A stretch of 64,000 nt of DNA from an uncultured Prevotella sp. (GCA_905211345.1 CAJMAO010000001.1:24492-88491), one strand, 5' to 3'; positions 7,043-16,376 are shown, counted from the first letter of the stretch. The notes: generated by a model from the sequence alone, not told the origin. Made by a program: numbers and translations.

Positions 7043-9598
7043 TTAAATCCACCTTACGTAGCAGAAGTCCTGACGGTGAGGCAGGTTCTCATTCTTAGGA
7101 TACATTCTTATGCCTGTCTTGTAAGTACCGGCCTCCGAGGCTTCAATGATAGCTTCAAATGTATATAGGTTACCTTCATGGCCTACCATCTTGAATGGGA
7201 ACACGTTGGATATCCTTTCCTCGCCGTTCTTGTCTGTCGTAACAGACACGAACTCAAGACCTACCGCATCATTAAGCCCCTGTTCGTCGATAACGACTCT
7301 TATCTTGTATTCTACTCCGGTCTCCATTCCTGTTGAAGGCATAGTTCCCTCTTTCGACACAATTGATATTGAATCCCAACGTTCAGCGACTGTTTCCTTC
7401 CACTGGGCAATGTCTTTCGCAAGCCTGTTGTCGTTGGCTGCTAGCTTCTTAAAGCGTGCAGCCTCCTTAACGTAGAACTTACTATAATAATCGTCAAGCT
7501 GGCGTTTCATCGTATAATGAGGAGCGATTGTTGCGATAGAGTTCTTGATTACCTTTATCCAGCCTTCGCTATACCCCTTCTCGTTCTTATTATAATACAG
7601 GGGGATAATCTCATTTTCAAGCAAACCATATATCGTGGCGGCGTCCAACTGGTCTTGATAGCCTTGGTTCTTGTAAGTACGTTTCTCGGTCAAAGCCCAG
7701 CCTGCGCCTTCACGGTAGCCTTCAAGCCACCAGCCGTCAAGCACCGACAAGTTGACAACCCCGTTCATCTCAGCCTTCTCGCCTGACGTGCCTGAAGCCT
7801 CAAGAGGACGTGTTGGAGTGTTCATCCAAATGTCAACGCCGGAAACGAGGCGGCGCGCAAGCTGCATGTCGTAGTCCTCGAGGAAGATAATCTTGCCAAG
7901 GAACTCGGGACGCTGGCTTATCTCAAATATCTTCTTTATAAGCCCTTGACCCGCTCCGTCGGCAGGATGAGCCTTGCCTGCGAACAGGAACTGTACCGGA
8001 TGCTCCGGGTCGTTGACAATCTTAGAAAGGCGTTCAAGATCGGTAAACAGCAGGTGCGCACGCTTATACGTTGCAAAACGGCGGCAGAAACCTATCATCA
8101 ACGCATTGGGGTTGATTTTCTCGAGCAGTGACACTACACGCGCAGGGTCGCCTTGGTTCTTGAGCCATGTTTCACGGAACTTGTCACGTATATAATCTGT
8201 CAGTTTTTTCTTCAACGTCATTCGAGTATTCCAAATCACGTCGTCGGGCACATCATAAATGGCATGCCATATCTTTTCGTTACTCTGATCCGCCATGAAC
8301 GATTTGTCGAAATACTGCGCGTAGAGCTTGCGCCATTCGGTAGCGGCCCATGTCGGGAAGTGCACACCGTTGGTGACATAGCCTACATGGTTCTCCTCGG
8401 GATAGTAACCTTTCCAGATGCTTGAGAACATTTTCTGGCTGACCCATCCGTGCAGCTTGCTCACGCCGTTGACTTCCTGACAGGTATTGCACGCAAACGT
8501 TGACATGCAGAACTTCTCGCTGTGGTCGTCAGGGTTTGTGCGACCCATGCCGATGAACTCATCCCATGTGATGCCGAGTATGGAAGGATAACCTCCCATA
8601 TACTTGCCAAAGAGACCTTCGTCGAAATAATCGTGACCGGCGGGAACCGGCGTATGCACCGTGTAGAGCGAAGACGCGCGCACAAGCTCAAGAGCTTGGT
8701 TGAACGTAAGCCCGCCCTGAACGTAGTCGCACAGGCGCTCAAGATTGCAGAGGGCGGCGTGCCCTTCGTTGCAATGGTATATGTCTTTCTTTATTCCGAG
8801 CTTCTTCAGCATGAGCATACCGCCGATACCGAGCAGGATTTCCTGTTTCAGGCGGTTCTCCCAGTCGCCACCGTAAAGTGAGTGTGTTATCGGCTTGTCA
8901 AAATCCGAATTCATCTCATTGTCGGTATCGAGCAAGTACAGCTTGATACGGCCTACGTTGACGCGCCATACATAGGCGTGAACCTGATAGTTCATATAAG
9001 GAACGTCTACGACAAGGGGGTTACCCTCAGCGTCGAGTTGCCGCTCGATAGGCAGCGAATTAAAGTTTTGAGCCTCATAGTTGGCTATCTGCTGGCCGTC
9101 CATGCTGAGCGACTGCTTGAAATATCCGTAACGGTAAAGGAAACCTACACCGCACATGTCTACGTTACTGTCTGACGCTTCCTTGAGATAGTCGCCGGCC
9201 AACATGCCCAGACCGCCTGAATATATCTTCAGCACTTGGTTGATACCATACTCCATACTGAAATAAGCCACCGACGGGCGCTTCTTGTCAGGCTTTACGT
9301 CCATGTATTTGCGGAACTGCGAATACACGTCTTTCACCTGTTTCATTATTGCCTTGTCACGCACGATTTCTTCCTTGCGGTCGTAGCTGAGACGCTCAAG
9401 CAGCAGCACCGGACTGTGGCCCACTTCCTCGTAAAGTTTTTCGTCGAGGCTGCGCCACAAGTCTCTTGCCTCGTAATTCCAAGCCCACCACATATTGTGA
9501 GCAAGCTCGTCCAAGCATTTCAGCTGCTCGGGCAGCCTTGATTTCACTGTCAGCTCCTTCCACTGGGGAGCGTTTACATAATCAGCTTTAATCTTCAT
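7043..9598 (-). CDS. glgP: Glycogen phosphorylase (alpha-glucan phosphorylase family)
   Basis: This 851-residue enzyme cleaves alpha-1,4 glucosyl units of glycogen with phosphate to give glucose-1-phosphate. The first about 110 residues form the DUF3417 module typical of the bacterial TIGR02094 branch (LDELAHNMWWAWNYEARDLW). The catalytic body follows, with 'YHCNEGHAAL' and 'GRTNPDDHSEKF'. The PLP-binding lysine is in EASGTSGEKA; the methionine usual before K-A is here glutamate. The C-terminal about 90 residues are a beta-rich extension. It lies 124 nt downstream of the glycogen synthase gene on the same strand, so synthesis and breakdown are encoded together. A leftward terminator follows at 6970-7003. 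Confidence 0.92.
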   Translation of the reverse strand: MKIKADYVNAPQWKELTVKSRLPEQLKCLDELAHNMWWAWNYEARDLWRSLDEKLYEEVGHSPVLLLERLSYDRKEEIVRDKAIMKQVKDVYSQFRKYMDVKPDKKRPSVAYFSMEYGINQVLKIYSGGLGMLAGDYLKEASDSNVDMCGVGFLYRYGYFKQSLSMDGQQIANYEAQNFNSLPIERQLDAEGNPLVVDVPYMNYQVHAYVWRVNVGRIKLYLLDTDNEMNSDFDKPITHSLYGGDWENRLKQEILLGIGGMLMLKKLGIKKDIYHCNEGHAALCNLERLCDYVQGGLTFNQALELVRASSLYTVHTPVPAGHDYFDEGLFGKYMGGYPSILGITWDEFIGMGRTNPDDHSEKFCMSTFACNTCQEVNGVSKLHGWVSQKMFSSIWKGYYPEENHVGYVTNGVHFPTWAATEWRKLYAQYFDKSFMADQSNEKIWHAIYDVPDDVIWNTRMTLKKKLTDYIRDKFRETWLKNQGDPARVVSLLEKINPNALMIGFCRRFATYKRAHLLFTDLERLSKIVNDPEHPVQFLFAGKAHPADGAGQGLIKKIFEISQRPEFLGKIIFLEDYDMQLARRLVSGVDIWMNTPTRPLEASGTSGEKAEMNGVVNLSVLDGWWLEGYREGAGWALTEKRTYKNQGYQDQLDAATIYGLLENEIIPLYYNKNEKGYSEGWIKVIKNSIATIAPHYTMKRQLDDYYSKFYVKEAARFKKLAANDNRLAKDIAQWKETVAERWDSISIVSKEGTMPSTGMETGVEYKIRVVIDEQGLNDAVGLEFVSVTTDKNGEERISNVFPFKMVGHEGNLYTFEAIIEASEAGTYKTGIRMYPKNENLPHRQDFCYVRWI

Positions 9599-9641
9599 AA
9601 TTTATTTTAAGTTCAAATAATACACTTATTTTTAATTAAAA

Positions 9642-9720
9642 ATTAAGAGTTAAGAACCAAGAAACATGCGTTTGCCTGTTTTATCCGCAAGATCGCTTTT
9701 CTTGATTCTTAACTCTTAAT
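9642..9720. repeat. Intergenic inverted repeat, ATTAAGAGTTAAGAA family
   Basis: ATTAAGAGTTAAGAA (9642-9656) and its perfect reverse complement (9706-9720) are separated by 49 nt. The same core occurs as longer arms at 55812-55883, between two other same-strand genes. This suggests a dispersed repeat family, perhaps a small non-autonomous element or RNA hairpin that affects distal gene expression. Confidence 0.65.
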
Positions 9721-9722
9721 CC

Positions 9723-11381
9723 TTAACTTTTCCGTTCTTCCGCCTTTCTCAGCGCAAAGTCATAGGCTTCATAATAATACTTGACGAAGTTGCTCCACAG
9801 CGCCTTTTTCGACAGCCTGTCGGCATTCTCGCGCGAGCGTTTCACTTCCGTCGGCGTAAAGTTGGAGTATTCAGCCACTGTATCCTTTATCTTATCGGCC
9901 ACCTCCGAATAGTTATAATCAGTGCGGTGTATCACCTTCACGCCGTCTTTAATCTCGCCGTAACGGCCTATCACCGAGTTGGCCCACAAGCCGAAGCCGG
10001 CCAAGTCAGACGTTATGCACGGCACCCTGAAAGCAACCGCTTCGAGCGGGGTGTACCCCCACGGCTCGTAATACGAAGGATATATGCACAGGTCGTTGCC
10101 CAACACGAGGTCATAATATTTCATGTTAAACACGCCGTCGTTGCCGTTAAGGTAGCAAGGCAGGAATATCAGCTTCACGTTGTCATCCTTGCGGTTCTGC
10201 ATGTCGAGATATTTCAGCATGTCGAGCACGTTGTCATGGCTCATGTTATGCAGCCAGTGAGTCAGCATGGGCACGTGCAGCGGCGTATCGCAACGCTTCC
10301 CTGCTTTCAGGCGGTCAACCAAATCCTGCCGTGGCTCACCCACCCATCCGGGCACGTCGATAAACGCCAGCACCTTCTTCTTCAGGCGGTTGTCGCGCAA
10401 AAGGCGGTTCATGGCCTCGATATACACGTCTACCCCCTTGTTCCTGAACTCGTAACGCCCGCTCGTAGACACCACAAGCGTGTCGCTGTCGGCGAAATCC
10501 ACACCAAGCAAAGCGTTGGCCACCTCGAACATACGCTTTCGCGCGAGATGGCGCTTGCGGGTGAACTGCGCGCCCTTTGGCACAAAGTCGTTCTCGAAAC
10601 CGTTAGGCAACACGAAATCCACGGGCTTGTCCAGCAACTCCTTACATTCATTGGCTGTTATCTCGCTGACCGTAGTGAAACAGTCAACATACTTTGCCGT
10701 CTGCTTCTCTACGGAGTGCTTGCTCTGCATGTTCAGCTCTACCGCCATCTGGTCGCCGTTGTAAGCGAACAGATAGTCGTACAAAGGCTTGTTGTTGCCG
10801 GCAATGCTGCGCCCTATGCTCGTGGCGTGCGTGGTGAACAGCGTAGCCGCCTCAGGCAGCTTCGCGTTGACGTAAAGCAACCCGAGGCCCGTCATCCACT
10901 CGTTGCCGTGGTATATAACCTTCTTCGACGCGTCAAGATAAAAACGATAAAAGCTCTCTACCACCTTGGCCGCGCCCAGCGAGAACATTGACGCCTCGTC
11001 GTAGTCGCCGTAAGCATGCAGGCTGTCAACGCCGTAATGCTCCCACAGCCAAGCGTACACATCGTTCTTTTCCTCGTAATAACGGTTAAAGTCAACCAAT
11101 ACCGCCACAGGCTCGCCCGGCACCTGCCAGCGGCCTACGCGCAGCCCAAGGCCCTCGGCCGCGGCCTGCGCCTTCCACTCCTTGAATAGTGTGTGGTCTT
11201 CTTTGAAATACAAGTCATTGGCCTCTGCCAAATCAGGGCCTATGAATATTATTCTATCATTTAAAACGTCCTGCAATGTCTTTGCCCGTGTTGAAAGGAC
11301 CGTATATATGCCTCCAACCTTATTGCAGACTTCCCAACTCGACTCAAACACATAGTCGGGAAACAATAATCCTGTTGCCAT
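9723..11381 (-). CDS. Glycogen synthase, GT3 (eukaryote-like) family
   Basis: A 552-residue glycosyltransferase of family GT3, the type found in fungi and animals and in Bacteroidota, rather than the usual bacterial GT5 GlgA. The hallmark N-terminus is 'FESSWEVCNKVGGIYTVL'. Other features are 'IGPDL', a conserved 'YHGNEWMTGLGLLY', and the C-terminal nucleotide-sugar site 'YPSYYEPWGYTPLEAVAF' at about residues 440-460 with its double-glutamate pattern. It elongates alpha-1,4 glucan, from UDP-glucose in known GT3 enzymes. It is shorter than eukaryotic enzymes (about 700 residues) and lacks their phosphorylated tails. It is the first gene of a pair with glycogen phosphorylase and has a clear promoter at 11413-11420. 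Confidence 0.92.
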   Translation of the reverse strand: MATGLLFPDYVFESSWEVCNKVGGIYTVLSTRAKTLQDVLNDRIIFIGPDLAEANDLYFKEDHTLFKEWKAQAAAEGLGLRVGRWQVPGEPVAVLVDFNRYYEEKNDVYAWLWEHYGVDSLHAYGDYDEASMFSLGAAKVVESFYRFYLDASKKVIYHGNEWMTGLGLLYVNAKLPEAATLFTTHATSIGRSIAGNNKPLYDYLFAYNGDQMAVELNMQSKHSVEKQTAKYVDCFTTVSEITANECKELLDKPVDFVLPNGFENDFVPKGAQFTRKRHLARKRMFEVANALLGVDFADSDTLVVSTSGRYEFRNKGVDVYIEAMNRLLRDNRLKKKVLAFIDVPGWVGEPRQDLVDRLKAGKRCDTPLHVPMLTHWLHNMSHDNVLDMLKYLDMQNRKDDNVKLIFLPCYLNGNDGVFNMKYYDLVLGNDLCIYPSYYEPWGYTPLEAVAFRVPCITSDLAGFGLWANSVIGRYGEIKDGVKVIHRTDYNYSEVADKIKDTVAEYSNFTPTEVKRSRENADRLSKKALWSNFVKYYYEAYDFALRKAEERKS

Positions 11382-11412
11382 CAGTTCCTAAATAGATACT
11401 AAAAAAACGGTG

Positions 11413-11420
11413 CAAAGATA
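11413..11420 (-). promoter_or_regulatory. -7 element TATCTTTG for glycogen synthase
   Basis: Reading leftward, TATCTTTG lies about 32 nt upstream of the glycogen synthase start and fits TAnnTTTG exactly. Confidence 0.65.
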
Positions 11421-11976
11421 AAGAATTTTCATACAAAAACACCCCTTAAACCGCATAAAAATTCATAAACGCACGCATTTCTTGACATAAACAAAGAGAC
11501 TGAAGTTCACACCGTTGCGCCACGATTGAAAGCCAAACAGAGCGTATCGTTCGCAAAATGTCAATTCAAGAATGTCCGCCGAAAATACAAAACCGAAAAA
11601 ACGTATCGCCGACAGGCTGTCCGTTTCTTCTCTATTATTGGTCAATATCACCATACGTCCATACCGGCGAAACGGTAAAAAGCGGTTTTTCACTGTCATT
11701 TATGCCATGGAAAGCATGCTGGAAGACCGTCAATGACACTCTCAAACACGGCCTTTTACACCGCAAAAGGCCACATTCCGCATAAAAAGCGGCACCCGAT
11801 GCCGCACAAATAACCCATTACCCGTAATAACATTCACGCCAACAAGCACTTACGTATGCACACGATTTTCAAGCATATTTCACGCAACCATGCTAAAAAT
11901 TCCGGCCGGCGGCCTTCTCGCGGCACCAAGCAAAATCAATGTGTAAGCGCACAGGCCGTTATCACGGCAAAATGCC
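11421..11976. other. Gene-free stretch upstream of the RAYT locus
   Basis: No convincing gene is seen: open frames here are short, lack a plausible product and overlap on both strands. One perfect hairpin is visible, GGCCTTTT (11750-11757) with AAAAGGCC (11765-11772) around seven bases. A similar AAAAGGCC hairpin occurs at 28577-28613. The stretch may contain decayed sequence. Confidence 0.5.
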
Positions 11977-12091
11977 ACAAAGCCGATTGCGGCATACAAG
12001 CGTTGTGCGGATTTGTAGTCCGACGGAACAAGACGAAACCGGCCATTGTGCAATAAACATTAAAAATTGACATCAAACATAATTTTTTGCC
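11977..12091. repeat. 115-bp direct repeat, left copy
   Basis: By letter-for-letter comparison this segment is identical to 12901-13015. It begins ACAAAGCCGATTGCGGC and ends AATTTTTTGCC. The two copies bracket the transposase gene and its palindromes. It includes a degenerate REP-like string (GCGGATTTGTAGTCCG). Confidence 0.9.
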
Positions 12092-12094
12092 ACC

Positions 12095-12146
12095 GTTGTG
12101 TCGGATTTGAAATCCGACACAACATAGGCGCGGATTTGTAATCCGC
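12095..12146. repeat. REP-like palindromes upstream of the RAYT gene
   Basis: A 29-bp palindrome (14-nt arms GTTGTGTCGGATTT around one G) spans 12095-12123. A second, GCGGATT-TGT-AATCCGC, spans 12130-12146. Both share the CGGATT...AATCCG core found again downstream of the gene. These are the likely targets of the transposase. Confidence 0.8.
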
Positions 12147-12219
12147 ACAAAATATCGTATAAATACTGCCATATATACAAAAAACATATTACCTTTGATT
12201 ACACAATAACAATAACAAA

Positions 12220-12768
12220 ATGAATTCAACTACATTCATAACAGGCGAGATGTATTTTATAACAACCACTGTTGTTGATTGGATTGACATCTTCACCCGT
12301 CCCAAATACAAACAAATGATAATTCAATCATTAGCCTATTGCCAACAACAAAAGGGGCTACAAATATATGCATGGGTACTCATGAGCAACCACCTACACG
12401 CCATTGTCAGCACAAAAAACGAACACCCTGTGGCCGACATCATGCGTGATTTCAAAAAATTCACAAGCAAACAAATACTTAACGAACTGAAAAACGACAC
12501 ACAAGAAAGCCGACGCGAATGGATGCTCAACCGATTTCATTTTGCAGGAAACAACGACAAGAAAATAAAAATATTCCGCTTATGGCAAAACGGATACTAC
12601 CCTGAAATTATCAATTCATATAAATTCTTCAAACAAAAATTAGATTACATACACAACAACCCAGTGCGACAAGAAATCGTGTCACGTCCTGAAGAATATC
12701 TTTACAGTTCGGCTGTTGATTATACCGGAGATAAAGGACTGCTTGATATAGATATATTACGGATGTAA
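12220..12768 (+). CDS. REP-associated tyrosine transposase (RAYT, Y1 family)
   Basis: A 182-residue single-strand DNA transposase of the TnpA-REP/RAYT class, related to IS200/IS605 Y1 enzymes. The HUH metal site is in VLMSNHLHAIV (about residues 55-65). The nucleophilic tyrosine is in FKQKLDYIHNNPVR (about residue 146), the spacing typical of the family. RAYTs nick and join within REP hairpins and are usually single-copy domesticated genes. Here the gene is bracketed by CGGATT/AATCCG palindromes and an exact 115-bp duplication, which are presumably its cognate repeats. There are no IS-type terminal inverted repeats and no accessory TnpB. The gene appears intact. Confidence 0.9.
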   Translation: MNSTTFITGEMYFITTTVVDWIDIFTRPKYKQMIIQSLAYCQQQKGLQIYAWVLMSNHLHAIVSTKNEHPVADIMRDFKKFTSKQILNELKNDTQESRREWMLNRFHFAGNNDKKIKIFRLWQNGYYPEIINSYKFFKQKLDYIHNNPVRQEIVSRPEEYLYSSAVDYTGDKGLLDIDILRM

Positions 12769-12850
12769 ATCTCGTAGCGTATTGCCGACCGTTTTAATAT
12801 ACGACACAACCTAGGCGCAAAATTGCAATCTGCACCAAATGGCTGGCGGA

Positions 12851-12899
12851 GCGGATTGCAAATCCGCAATTACATTCCGTCGGATTGCAAATCCAACGG
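12851..12899. repeat. REP-like palindromes downstream of the RAYT gene
   Basis: GCGGATT-GCA-AATCCGC spans 12851-12867. A second palindrome with one mismatch per arm (CCGTCGGATT-GCA-AATCCAACGG) spans 12877-12899. They share the core of the upstream palindromes but with a GCA rather than TGT centre. Confidence 0.8.
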
Positions 12900-12900
12900 A

Positions 12901-13015
12901 ACAAAGCCGATTGCGGCATACAAGCGTTGTGCGGATTTGTAGTCCGACGGAACAAGACGAAACCGGCCATTGTGCAATAAACATTAAAAATTGACATCAA
13001 ACATAATTTTTTGCC
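12901..13015. repeat. 115-bp direct repeat, right copy
   Basis: Exact copy of 11977-12091, offset by 924 bp. Its end abuts the promoter region of the next gene (about 13026). The lack of any difference implies recent duplication, gene conversion or selection. Confidence 0.9.
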
Positions 13016-13025
13016 CCTAGAATCA

Positions 13026-13055
13026 TTGTTCTTTGAAACTTTTACCGTAAATTTG
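13026..13055 (+). promoter_or_regulatory. Promoter of the pectate lyase locus
   Basis: TTG at 13026-13028, a 19-nt spacer and TAAATTTG at 13048-13055 fit the Bacteroidota vegetative consensus. The leader to the ATG at 13100 is about 40 nt. Confidence 0.75.
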
Positions 13056-13099
13056 CACGGTTGAATAAACTACACAATCTATTTAAAACAAAAGTAATC

Positions 13100-13480
13100 A
13101 TGAAAAGAAAGGCTTTATGTGCCTTCCTGTTAGCAGGGCTTTCAGGAAGCGTTGCCTTTGCGGACACGGAACAGACTGTGTACGTAAACGGCGGCAATCC
13201 ATTCAGCAATTTCGTCACAGAGCTGACATTCAGCGGCAACGACGTCAGAATGACACTCGACGACCAGACAACGCAGACGTTCAGCATGGTTGACGACGAA
13301 ATCTCTATCGAACTGACCTACAACGATGACACACCGACGGGCATCACCGAGGTTGAGACGGCGGACGAGGTACGCGACAACCGAGTTTACACCATCAGCG
13401 GACAATACGTAGGCACGTCGCTCGACAACCTGCAGAAAGGCATTTACATCGTTAACGGAAAGAAAGTAATCAAAAAGTAA
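13100..13480 (+). CDS. Small secreted protein with C-terminal secretion-type tail
   Basis: A 126-residue exported protein. Translation from ATG 13100 gives a clear signal peptide (MKRKALCAFLLAGLSGSVAFA, cleavage near residue 21). A short beta-rich middle of no known family follows. The last about 30 residues (VYTISGQYVG, then LQKGIYIVNGKKVIKK) match the tail pattern of Bacteroidota secretion-sorting domains. An earlier in-frame start would lengthen the protein but spoil the signal peptide. The pectate lyase gene starts 10 nt later, so the two form an operon. It may be a surface companion of the lyase; its activity is unknown. Confidence 0.75.
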   Translation: MKRKALCAFLLAGLSGSVAFADTEQTVYVNGGNPFSNFVTELTFSGNDVRMTLDDQTTQTFSMVDDEISIELTYNDDTPTGITEVETADEVRDNRVYTISGQYVGTSLDNLQKGIYIVNGKKVIKK

Positions 13481-13489
13481 ACACGCGCC

Positions 13490-16324
13490 ATGAAAAAGAT
13501 TAACACCTTATTATATACGTTGCTCGCAGCCGTTATGACGCTGGCGGCAACAGGCGCAAACGCGCAAAGCTGGAACTTCACAAGTTCGTCGAGCGACGAG
13601 GCAAACCTCAAGGCCGACGCAGCCAACTGGACGTATGATGCCAAAAACGCACGTTACAGCAACGTCAACCCCATCAACGGCCCGCTGACCGCCAACGGAC
13701 AGACGCTGGCATTCGCCGACGGACTGACATTCAACATAACGTCGGCCGACGGACTGCGCATAGACATCGACAAGCGAATAAGTCTGAACAATGCCAACGG
13801 CACGATAACCATACCCGGCCTGACGGCAGGACAAGTGGTGACGGTCGTGGCTACCAGCAGTAACAATACCGCAGGCAAAGGTGAGCGCAGCATAACGGCA
13901 ACCAACCTGACCGGCACGACAAACTTCGGCGACAAGCTGCTCGGCGACGAGAACCATACATATACGGGAACCGTTGAAAACGACGGCGACGTGGTGATAA
14001 CCAACCCCGACGGCGGTTTCTACTTCTTCAGCATCAAGGTGCAGGGACAGGGTGAAGTTACCCCCCCTACTCCCGATTACAACGATGTTGCGCTTAACAC
14101 GGCGAAAAACCAGATGCGACTGACGCTCGGCAGCGAAATCAAGTATTACAACACCGACGACGTGAAAGTGGCCTTCGACCGCACGGCAGGCACAGTTACC
14201 GTAACGCCCAACGCCGGCACATGGCAGGACGTTTACACCAAGACCGTCAGCAAGATTGACTTCGCAGCGGCAACAGAAGACACCCCGAGCGGAGACGTAA
14301 CCGAGGGTGAAGTCAAGATAACCGCTTACGACGGATGGAACGAGGCTGCATACGTTGAATGGGAACTGCTTGACGGTGCTTCATCGTATGCCGTTTATGC
14401 AAAAGGCGGCTCAATAGGCAGCGAATACAAGAAAATCGACTATCAGCTCGTGCGCAATTACGGCAGCTACGGCCGTGCCGACGTGCTCGGTCTCAGCGCA
14501 GGCACATACTCAATAAAGGTTGTGCCCGTAATCAACGATGCCGAAGACGATAGCAAGGCAAGCTCTGTTGACAATATCGAAGTAATCGGCCACGACCGCA
14601 TAGGCTTTGCCTTCGCTAACGACAAAGCTCCCGGAGCATACAATATGGACGGGACGCTGAAGAGCAACGCTGTGGTAATCTATATTACCAACAGCAACAA
14701 GGACAATGTAAGCCTTGACATCGTAACAAGCAGCAAAGGCTCAACAACAAAAAGCACAGGTTTCCAAACCATTCTTAACAGTATAAAGAAAGGTTACGAC
14801 AACAGAGTCTTTGTATTCCGCCTTATAGGAAATGTTGACGTTCCTGGTGATGCAGACAAAGGCGACATCTGTGTAGATATGGGTGGTAAAACGACATGCC
14901 CCGGCATAACAATTGAAGGCGTTGGTAAAGATGCTGTAGCTAACGGCTGGGGCATACGTGTGAAAAATGCGACTTCTGTTGAGATACGCAACCTTGCGTT
15001 TATGAACTGCCACAGCGATGAAGGCGACAATATCGGTTTGCAACAGGGGAATAACTATGTATGGGTACACCATTGCGACATGTTCTACGGTGATGCCGGC
15101 AGCGACGCTGACCAGGTAAAAGGCGACGGAGCATTGGACTGCAAGAAGTCAAACTACGTAACATTCTCATACAACCGTTTTTGGGACAGCGGCAAGGCTT
15201 GCTTGCTTGGTCTGAGCGGAGAGAACGACAAAATGTATGTAACATATCACCACAACTGGTTTGACCACTCTGACAGCCGCCACCCGAGAATAAGGTCGTA
15301 TTCAGTACACGTCTATAATAACTATTTTGACGGCTGTGCAAAATACGGAGTTGGTGCTTGCGAGGCTTCAAGCGTTTTCGTTGAGAACAACTATTTCCGT
15401 GGCACAAACAGACCGATGATGATTTCAATGCAAGGCACAGACATTGCCAGTGGCGATGGCACATTCTCAAGCGAAGACGGCGGTATGATAAAATCTTACG
15501 GCAACGCTTTCGCCGATAAAACAAGCAACTTCAAATATGTAACTTATCAGGAAGACAACGTAGAGTTTGATGCCTACGAAGCAACATCACGCGACGAGCA
15601 AGTGCCAAGCAGTGTGAAAACAAAACAAGGCGGCACAAGCTACAATAACTTCGACACTGACCCCAGCATCATGTATGAATATACGCCTGACGAAGCAAAC
15701 GAAGTTGTAGCTGTGGTTACAGGCAAGTATGGCGCAGGCCGCTTGCAGCACGGCGACTTCCAGTGGTCGTTCGACAACGCCACAGAAGACCACAACTATG
15801 ATGTGATACCCGAATTGAAGTCTGCTGTAACCAACTATAAGACTACGCTCAAAGGTATCTTCGACGGCGAGAACGACGAGACTGAAACTACCGAACCCGG
15901 CGGTGGTGAAGGCGGCGAACAAGGCGGCACTGAACCCGGCGGCGATGAAGGTGGCGAGCAAGGCGGTGGCGACACTCCTGTTATCGAAGGCACTGTAACT
16001 TGCAGCTTTAGCAAGGACGGGCCGTCAAGCAATGTGTTCTCGATTGTAGGCAATTATTCAGACAGTAAAGGTTCGATGACCATTAACGGCACAACATACA
16101 CATGGTGCCTGAAAATGGAATCAGCAACAAGCATCACCTTCACTATCGACAAGCCTATGACGCTTAACCTCTATCTTGACGGCAAATGCACAGCCAAGAT
16201 CGACGGCGAGAAAAACACCGGCAGCAACGGAGTAATAAGCGTACAACTTGCGGCAGGCTCACATGAGATAACAAAGCAAGACTCTTGCAACCTGTTCCTG
16301 ATTGAGCTTGTGCCCATTGAATAA
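13490..16324 (+). CDS. Multidomain secreted pectate lyase (PL1 family)
   Basis: A 944-residue exported enzyme that should cleave de-esterified pectin by beta-elimination. A signal peptide (1-25) precedes a beta-sandwich-like module (about 26-185). A linker and a second module with fibronectin-like segments (about 195-365) follow. The PL1 parallel beta-helix covers about 370-795: VWVHHCDMFYGD (524-535), KGDGALDCKKSNY (544-556) for calcium, and HHNWFDHSDSRHPRIRS (587-603) with the catalytic arginine region. A Gly/Glu-rich linker (801-829) leads to a C-terminal beta-sandwich (about 833-944) resembling the N-terminal module; both may bind polysaccharide. No other pectin genes are adjacent. Confidence 0.88.
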   Translation: MKKINTLLYTLLAAVMTLAATGANAQSWNFTSSSSDEANLKADAANWTYDAKNARYSNVNPINGPLTANGQTLAFADGLTFNITSADGLRIDIDKRISLNNANGTITIPGLTAGQVVTVVATSSNNTAGKGERSITATNLTGTTNFGDKLLGDENHTYTGTVENDGDVVITNPDGGFYFFSIKVQGQGEVTPPTPDYNDVALNTAKNQMRLTLGSEIKYYNTDDVKVAFDRTAGTVTVTPNAGTWQDVYTKTVSKIDFAAATEDTPSGDVTEGEVKITAYDGWNEAAYVEWELLDGASSYAVYAKGGSIGSEYKKIDYQLVRNYGSYGRADVLGLSAGTYSIKVVPVINDAEDDSKASSVDNIEVIGHDRIGFAFANDKAPGAYNMDGTLKSNAVVIYITNSNKDNVSLDIVTSSKGSTTKSTGFQTILNSIKKGYDNRVFVFRLIGNVDVPGDADKGDICVDMGGKTTCPGITIEGVGKDAVANGWGIRVKNATSVEIRNLAFMNCHSDEGDNIGLQQGNNYVWVHHCDMFYGDAGSDADQVKGDGALDCKKSNYVTFSYNRFWDSGKACLLGLSGENDKMYVTYHHNWFDHSDSRHPRIRSYSVHVYNNYFDGCAKYGVGACEASSVFVENNYFRGTNRPMMISMQGTDIASGDGTFSSEDGGMIKSYGNAFADKTSNFKYVTYQEDNVEFDAYEATSRDEQVPSSVKTKQGGTSYNNFDTDPSIMYEYTPDEANEVVAVVTGKYGAGRLQHGDFQWSFDNATEDHNYDVIPELKSAVTNYKTTLKGIFDGENDETETTEPGGGEGGEQGGTEPGGDEGGEQGGGDTPVIEGTVTCSFSKDGPSSNVFSIVGNYSDSKGSMTINGTTYTWCLKMESATSITFTIDKPMTLNLYLDGKCTAKIDGEKNTGSNGVISVQLAAGSHEITKQDSCNLFLIELVPIE

Positions 16325-16347
16325 ACCTGACACTCAATAATAATATA

Positions 16348-16376
16348 AGCGGCGCGTATTGATACGCGCCGCTTTT
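16348..16376 (+). terminator. Terminator after pectate lyase
   Basis: AGCGGCGCGTAT and ATACGCGCCGCT form a near-perfect hairpin followed by TTTT, 24 nt past the stop at 16324. Confidence 0.8.

Noticed and set aside
9927..10991. Long open frame opposite the glycogen synthase gene
   Set aside because: It is antisense to a well-conserved gene, is rich in His, Arg and Val typical of reverse-frame reading, and matches no family.
11463..11699. 78-codon leftward frame between the glycogen synthase promoter and the RAYT locus
   Set aside because: No plausible product, overlaps another frame on the other strand, and lies in repeat-rich sequence.
12220..12768. A complete insertion sequence of the IS200 type
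   Set aside because: The protein is of the RAYT branch, there is no tnpB and the flanks are REP palindromes and direct repeats rather than IS ends.
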